From contig NZ_JASISZ010000005.1 of assembly GCF_030063355.1 (NCBI RefSeq), forward strand, positions 145,481-209,480: a stretch of DNA of 64,000 nucleotides, read 5' to 3'. The stretch comes from Streptomyces sp. PH10-H1. Its GTDB lineage: Bacteria > Actinomycetota > Actinomycetes > Streptomycetales > Streptomycetaceae. Below are positions 16,437 through 24,615 of this stretch, in pieces (positions within the stretch are counted from its first letter, which is position 1; every line of letters starts with the position of its first letter). The translations under genes were made by a program, and so were the position numbers. The notes under the pieces are model-generated. The model was not told the DNA's origin. It did no database searches and saw only the letters and a program-made list of their open reading frames with translations.

Positions 16437-18029
16437 ATGGCCGCCGTCGTCTCGGACGTGCGTGGCGCAGCACCGCGTCTGGCCGAGGTGCTCGCCGCGG
16501 TCTCGCTCCTCACCGACCTGGGGATGGGCGAGGAACAGGGAGAGGCTATGCGGTCGTGCCTGGTCGCGACCGGCCTGGCTCGCAGCCTGGGGGTGAGCGG
16601 GCAGCAGTTGGTCGATGTCTACTACGCCGCGTTGCTGCGCCACATCGGCTGCACTGCGACCGCCTCGGACGAGGCCGCCAGGTTCCGGGTGGACGAGACG
16701 GTACTGCGGCCGGTCGTCTCGGTAACCGACTTCACAAGACCCGCGCAGCTGCTGGCCTGCGTCCGCGCGGTCGCGTCGGCGGTGCCGCCCGCGCGCCGGC
16801 CGGCGTTGGCCGCGAGGCTCGCGACGTCGAGCCGGTGGGGAGCCGGCGTTCAGCATGCGACCTGCGAGTTGGCGGCCGCACTGGCACGGCGTCTGAGCCT
16901 TGGGCCAGGCGTCTGTACGGCGCTGTTCCAGCAGTTCGAACGCTGGGACGGCAAGGGCGCGCCCGACGGACTGCGTGGTGAGGAGATCAGCCTGGCAGCT
17001 CGGATCTCCGCTCTCGCCGCGCAGGCGGTGCGCCTCGCGGAGACGGCCGGACCGCAGAGCGCCGTGGAGACCCTGCGGGAGCGCAGTGCCTGGCTGGGCC
17101 CGGATCTCGTCACCCGCTTCGCCGAGGAGGGCCTCCGACTGCTCGCGCAGGAGGACATCGACGACCCGTACGAGACAGCGCTCGCCGCGGAGCCGCAACC
17201 CTGGCTACGGCTGTCCACCACCGACCTGGACCGGCTGGCCTTGGCACTCGGCGATCTGGCCGACCTCAAGTCCCCCTACCTGCGCGGTCATTCCAGGGGC
17301 GTTGCCGTCCTCGCCCAGCAGGCGGCGCGCCACCTGGGCGCATCGGACGACGAGACGGCGATGGTGCGCCGGGCCGCTCTCGTCCACGACCTCGGCCGCA
17401 TCGCCGTACCCAGCAGGATCTGGGACAAGAGCGGTCGGCTCACCGCGCTGGAGCAGGAGGCGATCCGGCTGCACAGCTACCACGGTGAGCGGGTGCTCAA
17501 CCGGAGTGCGGCACTGCGGGACGTCGCCGCCGTCGTCGGCCAGCACCATGAGCGGCTCGATGGATCGGGCTACCACCGGCAGACGTCCGGGGCCGCTGTG
17601 CTGCCGACCGCCAGAGTGCTGGCGGCCGCGGACACCTACCACGCCATGACCGAGCCGAGGCCGCACCGAGCCGCGCACACTCCGGCCGAGGCTGCGGCGG
17701 TCCTGGAAAGTGAGGCCACGGCGGGTCGGCTGGACCCCCGGTCGGTGGGTTCGGTGCTGGCAGCGGCGGGGCTCGCCCGTGGGCGTAGGGCGCCCTGGCC
17801 GGCCGGGCTCAGCGACCGCGAGGTCGAGGTGCTCGGGCTGCTGGCCTGCGGCTCGACCAACCGGGCCATCGCCGCCCGGCTGTCCATCTCGCCGCGTACC
17901 GCGGAACACCACGTGGAGCACATCTACGCCAAGATCGGCTGCTGCACCCGCCCTGCGGCGGCCTTGTTCGCCATGGAACACGGCCTCCTGGCTGATCGGC
18001 AGGTTCTCGAATCCGCAGATATGGGTTGA
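16437..18029 (+). CDS. HD-domain phosphohydrolase fused to a LuxR-type HTH
   Basis: A 530-residue predicted regulator. The N-terminal half contains a degenerate HD-like region (LRHIGCTATASDEAA near residue 70). The second half has an HD-GYP-like domain: LVHDLGRIAVPSRIWDKSG (H and D at about residue 318) and QHHERLDGSGYH. The last motif reads GYH where canonical HD-GYP enzymes have GYP. A LuxR/GerE helix-turn-helix (about 460-520, LSDREVEVLGLLACGSTNR) ends the protein. No receiver domain is visible. It could hydrolyse a cyclic nucleotide and bind DNA in one chain, or use the HD domain only as a sensor; both are inference. Confidence 0.87.
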   Translation: MAAVVSDVRGAAPRLAEVLAAVSLLTDLGMGEEQGEAMRSCLVATGLARSLGVSGQQLVDVYYAALLRHIGCTATASDEAARFRVDETVLRPVVSVTDFTRPAQLLACVRAVASAVPPARRPALAARLATSSRWGAGVQHATCELAAALARRLSLGPGVCTALFQQFERWDGKGAPDGLRGEEISLAARISALAAQAVRLAETAGPQSAVETLRERSAWLGPDLVTRFAEEGLRLLAQEDIDDPYETALAAEPQPWLRLSTTDLDRLALALGDLADLKSPYLRGHSRGVAVLAQQAARHLGASDDETAMVRRAALVHDLGRIAVPSRIWDKSGRLTALEQEAIRLHSYHGERVLNRSAALRDVAAVVGQHHERLDGSGYHRQTSGAAVLPTARVLAAADTYHAMTEPRPHRAAHTPAEAAAVLESEATAGRLDPRSVGSVLAAAGLARGRRAPWPAGLSDREVEVLGLLACGSTNRAIAARLSISPRTAEHHVEHIYAKIGCCTRPAAALFAMEHGLLADRQVLESADMG

Positions 18030-18124
18030 TCTACCGATGCGATGGGAGGCCTGCCCGCACGACCCTGGAAGTGAATCAGCCGGTCACCCCGACCGGCACC
18101 TGATCGGACAAGGACGTGGCAGTG

Positions 18125-18424
18125 ATGTACGCACGGCTCAGCACATACCAAGGCCCTTCCATCCCGGACCAGGCCGACCTGGCCGACGGCAGCGACGCGG
18201 CCCTCAACCAGGTGCGCGAGATCCCGGGCTTTCAAGGGGTCTATCTGCTGGCGGACCGGGTCACCGGCCAGACCCTGACCCTCACCCTGTGGCAGGACGA
18301 GGCAGCGATGCGCGCCAGTGAGGTCCGCGCCACCGAGATCCGCGAGGAGAGCGCGGAGCGCGATCAGGCGAAGATCGTCTCCGTCGAGCGCTTCGAGGTC
18401 GGGTTCGTTCACCTCGAATCCTGA
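18125..18424 (+). CDS. Small ABM-like (dimeric alpha-beta barrel) protein
   Basis: About 100 residues resembling antibiotic-biosynthesis-monooxygenase-type ferredoxin-like folds: an opening beta strand MYARLSTYQ, an amphipathic helix NQVREIPGFQGVYLL, then a strand TLTLTLWQDEAAMRAS. Such proteins are small dimeric oxygenases or stress proteins without cofactors. AAGGA at 18110-18114 fits GTG 18122 (7 nt) or ATG 18125 (10 nt). It follows the HD-LuxR gene by 95 bp on the same strand and converges with the oxidoreductase gene downstream. Confidence 0.75.
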   Translation: MYARLSTYQGPSIPDQADLADGSDAALNQVREIPGFQGVYLLADRVTGQTLTLTLWQDEAAMRASEVRATEIREESAERDQAKIVSVERFEVGFVHLES

Positions 18425-18497
18425 TCAGCGGCGTCCTGATACCCCCTTGAGAACCGACTGTTCCGCCGGGCGCATGGCCTCGGGGATCGCGGCACGG

Positions 18498-18923
18498 TCA
18501 GATGTGGAGTTTCGTCGGCGTGATGATCAGCGCGGCGGAGAACAGCTCGGCGAACCGTTCGGGAGTGCCGAACAAGGCCCCGATGCGCTCGGTGTATTTG
18601 GCCAGGTATTCGGCCTGCTTGTTCGCAGCAGGCTGGTCGGGGACCTGTCTGGCGATGCCTTCCATACGCACGATGTTCCTGCCGATGTCGGTGACGTCCA
18701 GTCCCAGGCTCACCTTGGGGTTGGCGGCGATGTTGCGCAGCTTCTGCGTTCCCGGCTGGCTGTAGAGCAGGATCGTCTCGTCCTCGCGCAGCAGGAACCA
18801 GACGGGGACGCTGACCGGTTGCCCGTCCGGACGCACGGTGGCCAGCCAGGCCATGAGGTTCTGACGCAGTCGGGCCTCGACCCGCTCGCGGTCGCCCGCA
18901 GGCAGGTGTGACGTGAGTTCCAT
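18498..18923 (-). CDS. PPOX-class (F420- or FMN-dependent) oxidoreductase
   Basis: A 141-residue split-barrel flavin/deazaflavin protein. MAWLATVRPDGQPVSVPVW, ETILLYSQPGTQKLRNI and NPKVSLGLDV are hallmarks of the PPOX family with Rv3369-like members, in which the conserved basic residues bind F420 or FMN. ATG at 18923 is preceded by AAAGG. The substrate cannot be inferred. The gene stands alone between a converging small protein and an integrase remnant. Confidence 0.85.
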   Translation of the reverse strand: MELTSHLPAGDRERVEARLRQNLMAWLATVRPDGQPVSVPVWFLLREDETILLYSQPGTQKLRNIAANPKVSLGLDVTDIGRNIVRMEGIARQVPDQPAANKQAEYLAKYTERIGALFGTPERFAELFSAALIITPTKLHI

Positions 18924-19127
18924 GGTGTTCGCCTTTCTCGGTGATCTCGTGGGGACGCTACCCGAGGGGTATGACATTCCCTGCCGAGCGCGCACGAGGC
19001 TCTGCCCGGTGTTCCGCGTGCTGGAGCACGGACTCCCGTCCTCGCACCATCCAATGCCGGGTGCAAGGGCCCAACAGGCGTATCGCGGCGAAGAGATGAC
19101 TGAGACCGCGGCAGCGCGGACAGGGAC

Positions 19128-19290
19128 GTGGAGATCCTCGCGCTGCACCTTCAACTCGCCGTCCTGCACCGCCAGATCGACACACCGAAATTCATCACGC
19201 CTGACCGGACGTTCCTCGCCGCGCTCCTGCACCATCTCCCCCGCGTCCAGTTACGGCAACTCCACCTGATCGTCTCCCCCGACACGATTG
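19128..19290 (+). pseudogene. N-terminal remnant of an integrase-type transposase
   Basis: The frame reads MEILALHLQLAVLHRQID and continues to RQLHLIVSPDTI, matching the N-terminal segment of a common Streptomyces rve-domain transposase family. The catalytic domain is missing; after about 19290 similarity stops. A catalytic-domain remnant of the same family lies at 23758-24090. Confidence 0.7.
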
Positions 19291-19348
19291 CTTGCCGAGC
19301 ACATCCTCGACCAGCTGCGGTTCGTGGGCGTACTCGGCGCGCACCTGG

Positions 19349-19720
19349 TCAGGCCACCGGGCGGATCCGGTCACCGGCGGCCTGTCGCACCGCAGCTTCC
19401 AGCCGGTCCCTTGCCTCGCTCTGGGCTGCGATGCGCTCGTTGAGGACCCTGAGCCGCTCCCACGCGACCCGCAGGCCCTCATCGGAGGGCGCTGTCGCAG
19501 CTACGTCTCCGTCCAGGCACGGCAGGAACACCCGCACGTCGTCCAGGGTGAGCCCGGCGGCCAGTAGGAAACGGATGTTTCGGACGCGCACCACCGCCCG
19601 CTCGTCGTAGACCCGGTAGCCGTTGTGGGCCCGCTCCGAAGAGATCAGCCCCGCCTGCTCGTAGTGCCGCACCGCACGAGCCGTCGCCCCGGACGCCTTC
19701 GCCAACTCGCCGATCCGCAC
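19349..19720 (-). CDS. MerR family transcriptional regulator
   Basis: About 123 residues. The winged helix begins VRIGELAKASGATARAVRHY and continues GLISSERAHNGYRVYDE, the standard MerR DNA-binding pattern; the remainder is a coiled-coil dimerisation helix. There are no metal-binding cysteines except one in FLPCLDGD, so it is more likely a multidrug or organic-ligand type. GTG at 19720 is chosen because VRIGELA is the usual N-terminus and GGAGG lies upstream. GTG at 19750, overlapping the SDR stop as GTGA, is the alternative. It forms an operon with the SDR gene. Confidence 0.85.
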   Translation of the reverse strand: MRIGELAKASGATARAVRHYEQAGLISSERAHNGYRVYDERAVVRVRNIRFLLAAGLTLDDVRVFLPCLDGDVAATAPSDEGLRVAWERLRVLNERIAAQSEARDRLEAAVRQAAGDRIRPVA

Positions 19721-19746
19721 ACGCTCCACCTCCGAGACCACTCCTA

Positions 19747-20529
19747 TCACGCCACTACCGCCCCGCCATCGACCGGGAGCACCACCCCGGTGACGAACGA
19801 CGCGCCCGGCGCGGCAAGCTGGGTGATCGCCCAGGCCACTTCCTCCGGCCGACCAATCCGGCCCAGCGGGGTGTACGCCAGGCGCACCTTCCCCGCCGCG
19901 GCCCTCTGCTCCGGCGTCAGGCCCTGGTGCTCGGCGATTGGGGTGTCGATCGCGCCGGGCGCGACTGCCACCACCCGGATCCCGCGCGGTGCCAGCTCGA
20001 CTGCCCAGCTGCGGGTCAGCAGCTCCAGCGCGGTCTTGGTCGCCGCGTAGACCGAGCTGCCCAAGCTGGCCGGCCAGGCGCGCTGCCCTATCGACGTGCT
20101 GACGTTGACGATCACCCCGCCGTCGGAGGTCTCCAGAGCCGGGAGTGCGGCCTGCGCCAGCAGGATGGGCGCGATCAGGTTGGTGGTGAGCAGGGGCTCG
20201 ATCACTTCCCTGGTGAGCGTGCCGAGGGCGCCTTTGAGGACGATGCCGGCGTTGTTGACCAGCACGTCCAACCGCCCGTGCGCCTCCATCACCGCCTGGA
20301 CGATCCGCTCGGGCGCGCCCTCTGCGGTGATGTCGGCAGCCATCGGAGTGATCCGGTCGCGGCCGGCGGCTGTCTCGTTGAGGGGTTCGACCCGCCGCCC
20401 GACCGCGATCACGTGCGCGCCCTCGGCTGCGAAGGCGCGGGCGGTGGCCCGGCCGATGCCGGTGCCGGCGCCGGTGACGACGACGATCCTGTTGCTCTGC
20501 TGTGCAGCACTGTTGTCCATGCCGGTCAT
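19747..20529 (-). CDS. SDR family oxidoreductase
   Basis: A 260-residue short-chain dehydrogenase/reductase. The cofactor motif is VVVTGAGTGIGRATARAF, NNAG occurs in VLVNNAGIV, and the catalytic residues are S in VNVSTS and YxxxK in SSVYAATKTALELL. The R in AVGRRVEPL suggests NADPH preference. The C-terminal SFVTGVVLPVDGG is typical of classical SDRs. The substrate is unknown. It is the first gene of an operon with the MerR regulator, which commonly controls its own reductase partner. The next in-frame ATG at 20520 is an alternative start. Confidence 0.9.
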   Translation of the reverse strand: MTGMDNSAAQQSNRIVVVTGAGTGIGRATARAFAAEGAHVIAVGRRVEPLNETAAGRDRITPMAADITAEGAPERIVQAVMEAHGRLDVLVNNAGIVLKGALGTLTREVIEPLLTTNLIAPILLAQAALPALETSDGGVIVNVSTSIGQRAWPASLGSSVYAATKTALELLTRSWAVELAPRGIRVVAVAPGAIDTPIAEHQGLTPEQRAAAGKVRLAYTPLGRIGRPEEVAWAITQLAAPGASFVTGVVLPVDGGAVVA

Positions 20530-20654
20530 CGTTCAACCCTGCCGCCAGTGGCAAGGTCAAGCAGTGCCTGGCGGTGGGCCGCAGAGATGGAAGAGTGGGA
20601 CCTCCGCTCCGCCATCAATCTTCGCCGCATGATGCGCGGCGTTACTGCCCAGCA

Positions 20655-20998
20655 CACCACCGCCGGCCCAGGGCGCCACGCACCGCACCGGATGGCTGCG
20701 CCAAGAGCCCTGGCTGTACGCACAGCGTGCCCCCGGCAACGCGTGCTTGTCCGGCCTGCGCGACCCCAAACCGCCCCGCACTCCCATCGACGCCGCCTTC
20801 CTGCTCTCCGTGAACCATTCCGGCGACAGCGACTCCACCGGCTCCCTCTGCGGCAACCTCCTCGGCGCCCACCACGGTGACGTTCGCCTGCCACACCACT
20901 GGCTGATCCAGACCGAGGGCCGCGCGACGATCACCACGCTCGCCGATGACTTCGCGGCCGAGGTACATCCGGGCGAGGGACGCAACTGGATCTACTGA
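20655..20998 (+). pseudogene. C-terminal remnant of an ADP-ribosylglycohydrolase
   Basis: The frame reads TGWLRQEPWLYAQRAPGNA, then SVNHSGDSDSTGSLCGN and ends ADDFAAEVHPGEGRNWIY. These are the late segments of DraG/ARH-type enzymes, including the SGDSDSTG metal-binding motif. The N-terminal two thirds and an internal part are absent and there is no start codon in the right context, so the gene is a fossil. Confidence 0.72.
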
Positions 20999-21170
20999 CC
21001 CCATCAAGCACCGCTGCCCGAACGGGAGAGAAGACGCCCCGCAGCATCCTCTGTCACGGTCAGCGTGCCCTTGGAGAATCCGATGTCCCGCTGCCCTGAC
21101 CACCGCCACCGATCTACCGCCGACCCTCCCGGAGCCACCGGACCTCCCGCTCCCCCTCCCGGAACCCGCC

Positions 21171-21464
21171 GTGGAGGATCTGCGGCTGGAGACGGTGCTG
21201 GGCGCCCTGAGCGACCCCCTCCGCCTCGCCGTCGTCCGCAAACTCCTCCTCGAATCCGAGGATTTCGACCATTCCTGCGGCTGGTTCGGTCTCGACCGGC
21301 CCAAGTCCTCGCTCACCCATCACTTCCGGGCACTACGCGAGGCGGGCCTCACCAGGCAACGCCAGTACGGCTTGGAGCGACGCAGTCACGTACGCGTCGC
21401 CGACCTCGAGGCCCGCTTCCCCGGCCTGCTCGCCCTGGTCGCGAACTGGACACCAAGGGCCTAG
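21171..21464 (+). CDS. ArsR-type HTH transcriptional regulator (start uncertain)
   Basis: At least 97 residues: VEDLRLETVLGALSDPLRL is followed by the helix-turn-helix segment KSSLTHHFRALREAGLTRQ and LERRSHVRVADLEARFPGL. This matches ArsR-like wHTH proteins common in Streptomyces. Coding-like sequence continues upstream to about 21095 (LPPTLPEPPDLPLPLPEP) but no start lies in that frame. An ATG at 21083 with the expected N-terminus MSRCP sits one frame away, so a 1-nt deletion near 21095 is likely. If so, the gene is either frameshifted or starts at GTG 21171. Confidence 0.65.
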   Translation: MEDLRLETVLGALSDPLRLAVVRKLLLESEDFDHSCGWFGLDRPKSSLTHHFRALREAGLTRQRQYGLERRSHVRVADLEARFPGLLALVANWTPRA

Positions 21465-22234
21465 GAGACCGCTGAAGATCTTGCTCTGGGCGCCCGACTC
21501 GCCCCGCATTGACGGTAAATGTCAATCGGCATGAACTAGGGCAAGCCGGGATTCCCTTGTACGACTACTGTCGTACTGCATGCTAGGTTCAACTCACTTC
21601 GTACCGCAGCGTGTTGGTGGGTACGGCCATGCCGAAAGCCGGGCCGGACCCACTGGGGCCGTCAGCGGGAGGCGCGGAACGGTGCGGGCCCGGCGACCGG
21701 CAGCGGCCCACCACTACCGGTCGTCACGTCACCGGGACCTCCTGGCCCGTAGCAACCCCATAGCGCTCCTCCCCACGTACGCGGGCCAGCCGGACGTTCA
21801 GTCACACTCCGACCGCGCTCCGGCGACTGCTGCCCGGACGGCGGCAGCCGCCCGGTTCACGTCGCGAGCGCGGGTGCGAGACCGAACGTCGGCGCCAGGC
21901 TCGGGTCGTTGAACCCAGCTGACGGTCGTCGACATCTTCGACGGCGACACGCCGACCCAACGGCGGTGGGTGCTGGCCCGACGCAGCCACCGCCCGGTGG
22001 TTTGCCGACGCCGGCCGAGGTGCTGAAGGTCGCGCACTGCGTGTCGAAGTAGGCCGGGTGGTGCCGGCTCACAATGGTTTGCACCAATCCGTGGGCCCTT
22101 CGGCTTCGAATACCCAATGTGAGTCCGATCTCGGCGGTTCCGGGAGACAATCCTCAGCCGCCGTTCCTCCCTATGGCACAGGGGCCGCTTGTCACGCGGC
22201 ACGGTATCGCCGCGGAGCCCCGCTTGGAGAAGCC
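21465..22234. other. 770-bp intergenic stretch with a palindrome
   Basis: No gene is supported on either strand. GTACGAC-TACT-GTCGTAC (21559-21576) is a perfect 7-bp inverted repeat and may be an operator or part of a promoter. The rest shows no recognisable RNA or protein similarity. Confidence 0.5.
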
Positions 22235-23011
22235 ATGAACAGGACCATCCTTCCGCTGGTAGGTCTCGCGGCTTTCGGTTTGCCGCTGGCCTTGCCCGCT
22301 GTGGCATCCGCACAGTCCACCGGCGGTGACGTGAACTATCAGGCCACGCTCGACCCGGTGGCCACGAACATGGTCAACGGATCGGGCACCGCCACGGTGA
22401 CCCTGTCCGGCAATGAGGCCACCATCTCGGTGACCGCGAACCAGCTGCTCGACAGTGCCCCGCACGCCCAGCACATCCACATCGCGGGTTCCGGCGAATG
22501 CCCGAAGGCTGACGCGGCCCACGACCACAACGGGCACAAAGCCATCAGCACCGCCGACGGCCTTCCCGCCTACGGGAAGATCGGCACATCGCTCACCACC
22601 ACCGGTGACACCAGCCCCAACAGTGCCCTGGCCGTCGACCGCTTCCCGAGCACTGGCGCGTTCCACTACACCCGCACCATCACCGTGACCCCGGACGTAG
22701 CCCAGCAGATCCGGGCCAACAACGCCGTCATCGTGGTGCACGGAATCGACTACAACCACAACGGCAAGTACGACAACGTCCTCGGAGCCAGCGAGCTCGA
22801 CGCGAAGCTCCCCCAGGAAGCGACCGCACCGGCCATCTGCGGAGCCCTGAAAGCCATGCCGGTCGGCGGGGCGGGCACCGGTGACGGTGCAACCCAGGCC
22901 ACCGGCAGTCCCAACACCGCGGACCTGCTGGCCACCGGCCTGGGCGGCGCAGCCGTCGCCGCTCTCGCCGGCACCCTGCTCCTGCGGCGTCGGGCCGCAT
23001 CGAAGCAATGA
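22235..23011 (+). CDS. CHRD-domain-like secreted protein with C-terminal anchor
   Basis: A 258-residue exported protein. The signal peptide ends near ALPAVASAQ (residue 27). The central domain contains SAPHAQHIHIAGSGECP and later VVHGIDYNHNGKYDNV, resembling CHRD-type extracellular domains. The C-terminus is a sorting-signal-like tripartite tail: LLATG, a hydrophobic helix (AAVAALAGTLLL) and RRRAASKQ. ATG at 22235 has GGAGA upstream. The stop overlaps the start of a class F sortase by 4 bp, so this protein is the obvious candidate substrate of that enzyme. LLATG departs from both LPXTG and LAXTG. Confidence 0.82.
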   Translation: MNRTILPLVGLAAFGLPLALPAVASAQSTGGDVNYQATLDPVATNMVNGSGTATVTLSGNEATISVTANQLLDSAPHAQHIHIAGSGECPKADAAHDHNGHKAISTADGLPAYGKIGTSLTTTGDTSPNSALAVDRFPSTGAFHYTRTITVTPDVAQQIRANNAVIVVHGIDYNHNGKYDNVLGASELDAKLPQEATAPAICGALKAMPVGGAGTGDGATQATGSPNTADLLATGLGGAAVAALAGTLLLRRRAASKQ

Positions 23012-23742
23012 CCGACCAGCCCACGACCGACGGTGACCTCGCCCAGGAGCCGGAAGGAGCCGCCCCCTACCACGCGGGGGGCGGCCACCGCCGCCGCACG
23101 GTCGTCGGTCTTGCCGCCGCCCTCGCCCTCGCGGCCGGCGCCATCACCGTCTCCCTCACCGGTCACGGCGCCGGTGCCGGACCACCACCCCAACCCGCAG
23201 TCGCGGCAAGCCAGTCCACTCAGGCAACCCCTGCGCGGCCCACTCCCCCGGACCCCTCAACGCCCGCTGCCAGCACGGGCAATGTACTGCCCGCCTCCCT
23301 ACCCGTAACGCTGGACGTCCCCGCCATCGGGGTGCACACCAGCCTGCTCGAACTCGGCCGGAATACCGACGGCACCGTCCAAGTGCCGTGGCAGCCGCTC
23401 AAAGCCGGCTGGTACAAGGGCTCTCCGACCCCCGGGCAGCTCGGCGCCTCTGTCATCCTCGGCCATGTCGACTCGAAGGAGACCGGCCCGGCCGTCTTCT
23501 ACCGGCTCGGCGCACTCACCCCCGGAACCCGCATCACCGTCACCCGCGCCGACCGCACCATTGCGACCTTCACCACCGACACCGTCCGCGAATATCCCAA
23601 GGACCACTTCCCCACCCTGGACGTTTACTCCACCACCGCAGACCAACCCCAACTCCGCCTGATCACCTGCGGCAACTGGGACGCCCGAACCCACTCCTAC
23701 CTCGGCAACATCGTCGCTTCCGCCACTCTCACCACCAGCTGA
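23008..23742 (+). CDS. Class F sortase
   Basis: A 244-residue transpeptidase with an N-terminal membrane helix (residues 32-50, VVGLAAALALAAGAITV), a Pro/Thr-rich linker, and a sortase domain from about residue 98 (LPVTLDVPAIGVHTSLLEL). The catalytic His is in VILGHVDS and the Cys in LRLITCGNW; the Arg is probably in the DARTHSYLGN region. It would cleave sorting signals at the outer membrane face and attach proteins to the envelope. ATG at 23008 overlaps the preceding anchored-protein gene (ATGA), indicating a dedicated enzyme-substrate pair. Confidence 0.88.
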   Translation: MTDQPTTDGDLAQEPEGAAPYHAGGGHRRRTVVGLAAALALAAGAITVSLTGHGAGAGPPPQPAVAASQSTQATPARPTPPDPSTPAASTGNVLPASLPVTLDVPAIGVHTSLLELGRNTDGTVQVPWQPLKAGWYKGSPTPGQLGASVILGHVDSKETGPAVFYRLGALTPGTRITVTRADRTIATFTTDTVREYPKDHFPTLDVYSTTADQPQLRLITCGNWDARTHSYLGNIVASATLTTS

Positions 23743-23757
23743 ACGACCGGCGCCCGA

Positions 23758-24090
23758 ACGCCTCCATCACCTGGGCCGCCTTCCTGCACTCCCAGGCCGA
23801 CGCCCTGCTGGCCTGCGACTTCCAGGAAACGATCTCCCTGTCCGACACATGGCTCTACGTGCTCGCGGTGATCGAGCACGCAAGCCGCCGGATCCGCGTC
23901 CTGGGTGCCACCGCACACCCGACCGCCTCCTGGGTGACACAGACCGCGAAGAACCTCGTCATGGACTTGGAGGACGCCGGCACTCCAGCGCGGTTCCTGC
24001 TCCGGGACCGGGACGGGAAGTTCCCCGAACTGTTCGACGCCATCCTCGCCGACGCGGGCATCGAGGTCGTGCCGCAGTCTCCTGGTGATC
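23758..24090 (+). pseudogene. Catalytic-domain remnant of an integrase-type transposase
   Basis: The frame opens ASITWAAFLHSQADALLAC and continues through LAVIEHASRRIRVLGATA and ARFLLRDRDGKFPELFDA, the first part of an rve/DDE domain. It lacks the N-terminus and the final catalytic Glu region, and it runs on from the sortase frame by chance. It belongs to the same family as the fragment at 19128-19290. Confidence 0.75.
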
Positions 24091-24615
24091 TGCATCGCGA
24101 GCGACCTCACGCGCTACGACGCTCACGCAGTGAAACGTCCTCCGGCGGGAGACGCTGGTCGCTCCGGGGCGGGGGCAGCCACGGTGGCCGCTTCGTGCTG
24201 CGGCTCGCCGGGGGCGGCGCGTAGCCCGCTCGGGTGACAGGACGGCCCCAGTCGGCCAAGTGCACCCGAATGGACGCAATCAGTGTCGGTTGCGGGGTCC
24301 CACCTGCGGTCTGCGTCTCCGTCGGCTGGGCCTCGACCGGGGGCGAGAGGTCCAGCAGGGGACACGGCTGCTCCAGTCGGAGTAGTGCAGACCAGGACAT
24401 AACCAGCCGCGTGCTTCACTGTCTCGATCTTTCGTGACGGGTAAGCCAGGAGCTCATCACCTCCGGGTTGCCCGCCTTGCTTGCGAAGTCCGAGTGGGAG
24501 AGCATTTCGTACAAATCGCTCATATGTTGCGATGCTCCGCTGGTCTCCATGGCCGAGGCTCATGCCGGGCGTCGCCACGAGCGTCAGCAACACGAGCGAC
24601 TGCAAGGGGTTCATC
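24091..24615. other. Intergenic stretch upstream of the liv operon
   Basis: No gene is recognisable. ATCGC-N9-GCGAT (24515-24533), centred on CATATG and about 85 bp before livK, is a possible operator/promoter element. The preceding 300 bp may be further transposon debris but show no clear similarity. Confidence 0.4.

Noticed and set aside
20557..20985. Minus-strand ORF opposite the glycohydrolase remnant
   Set aside because: Its translation has no similarity, whereas the plus strand carries clear ADP-ribosylglycohydrolase motifs.
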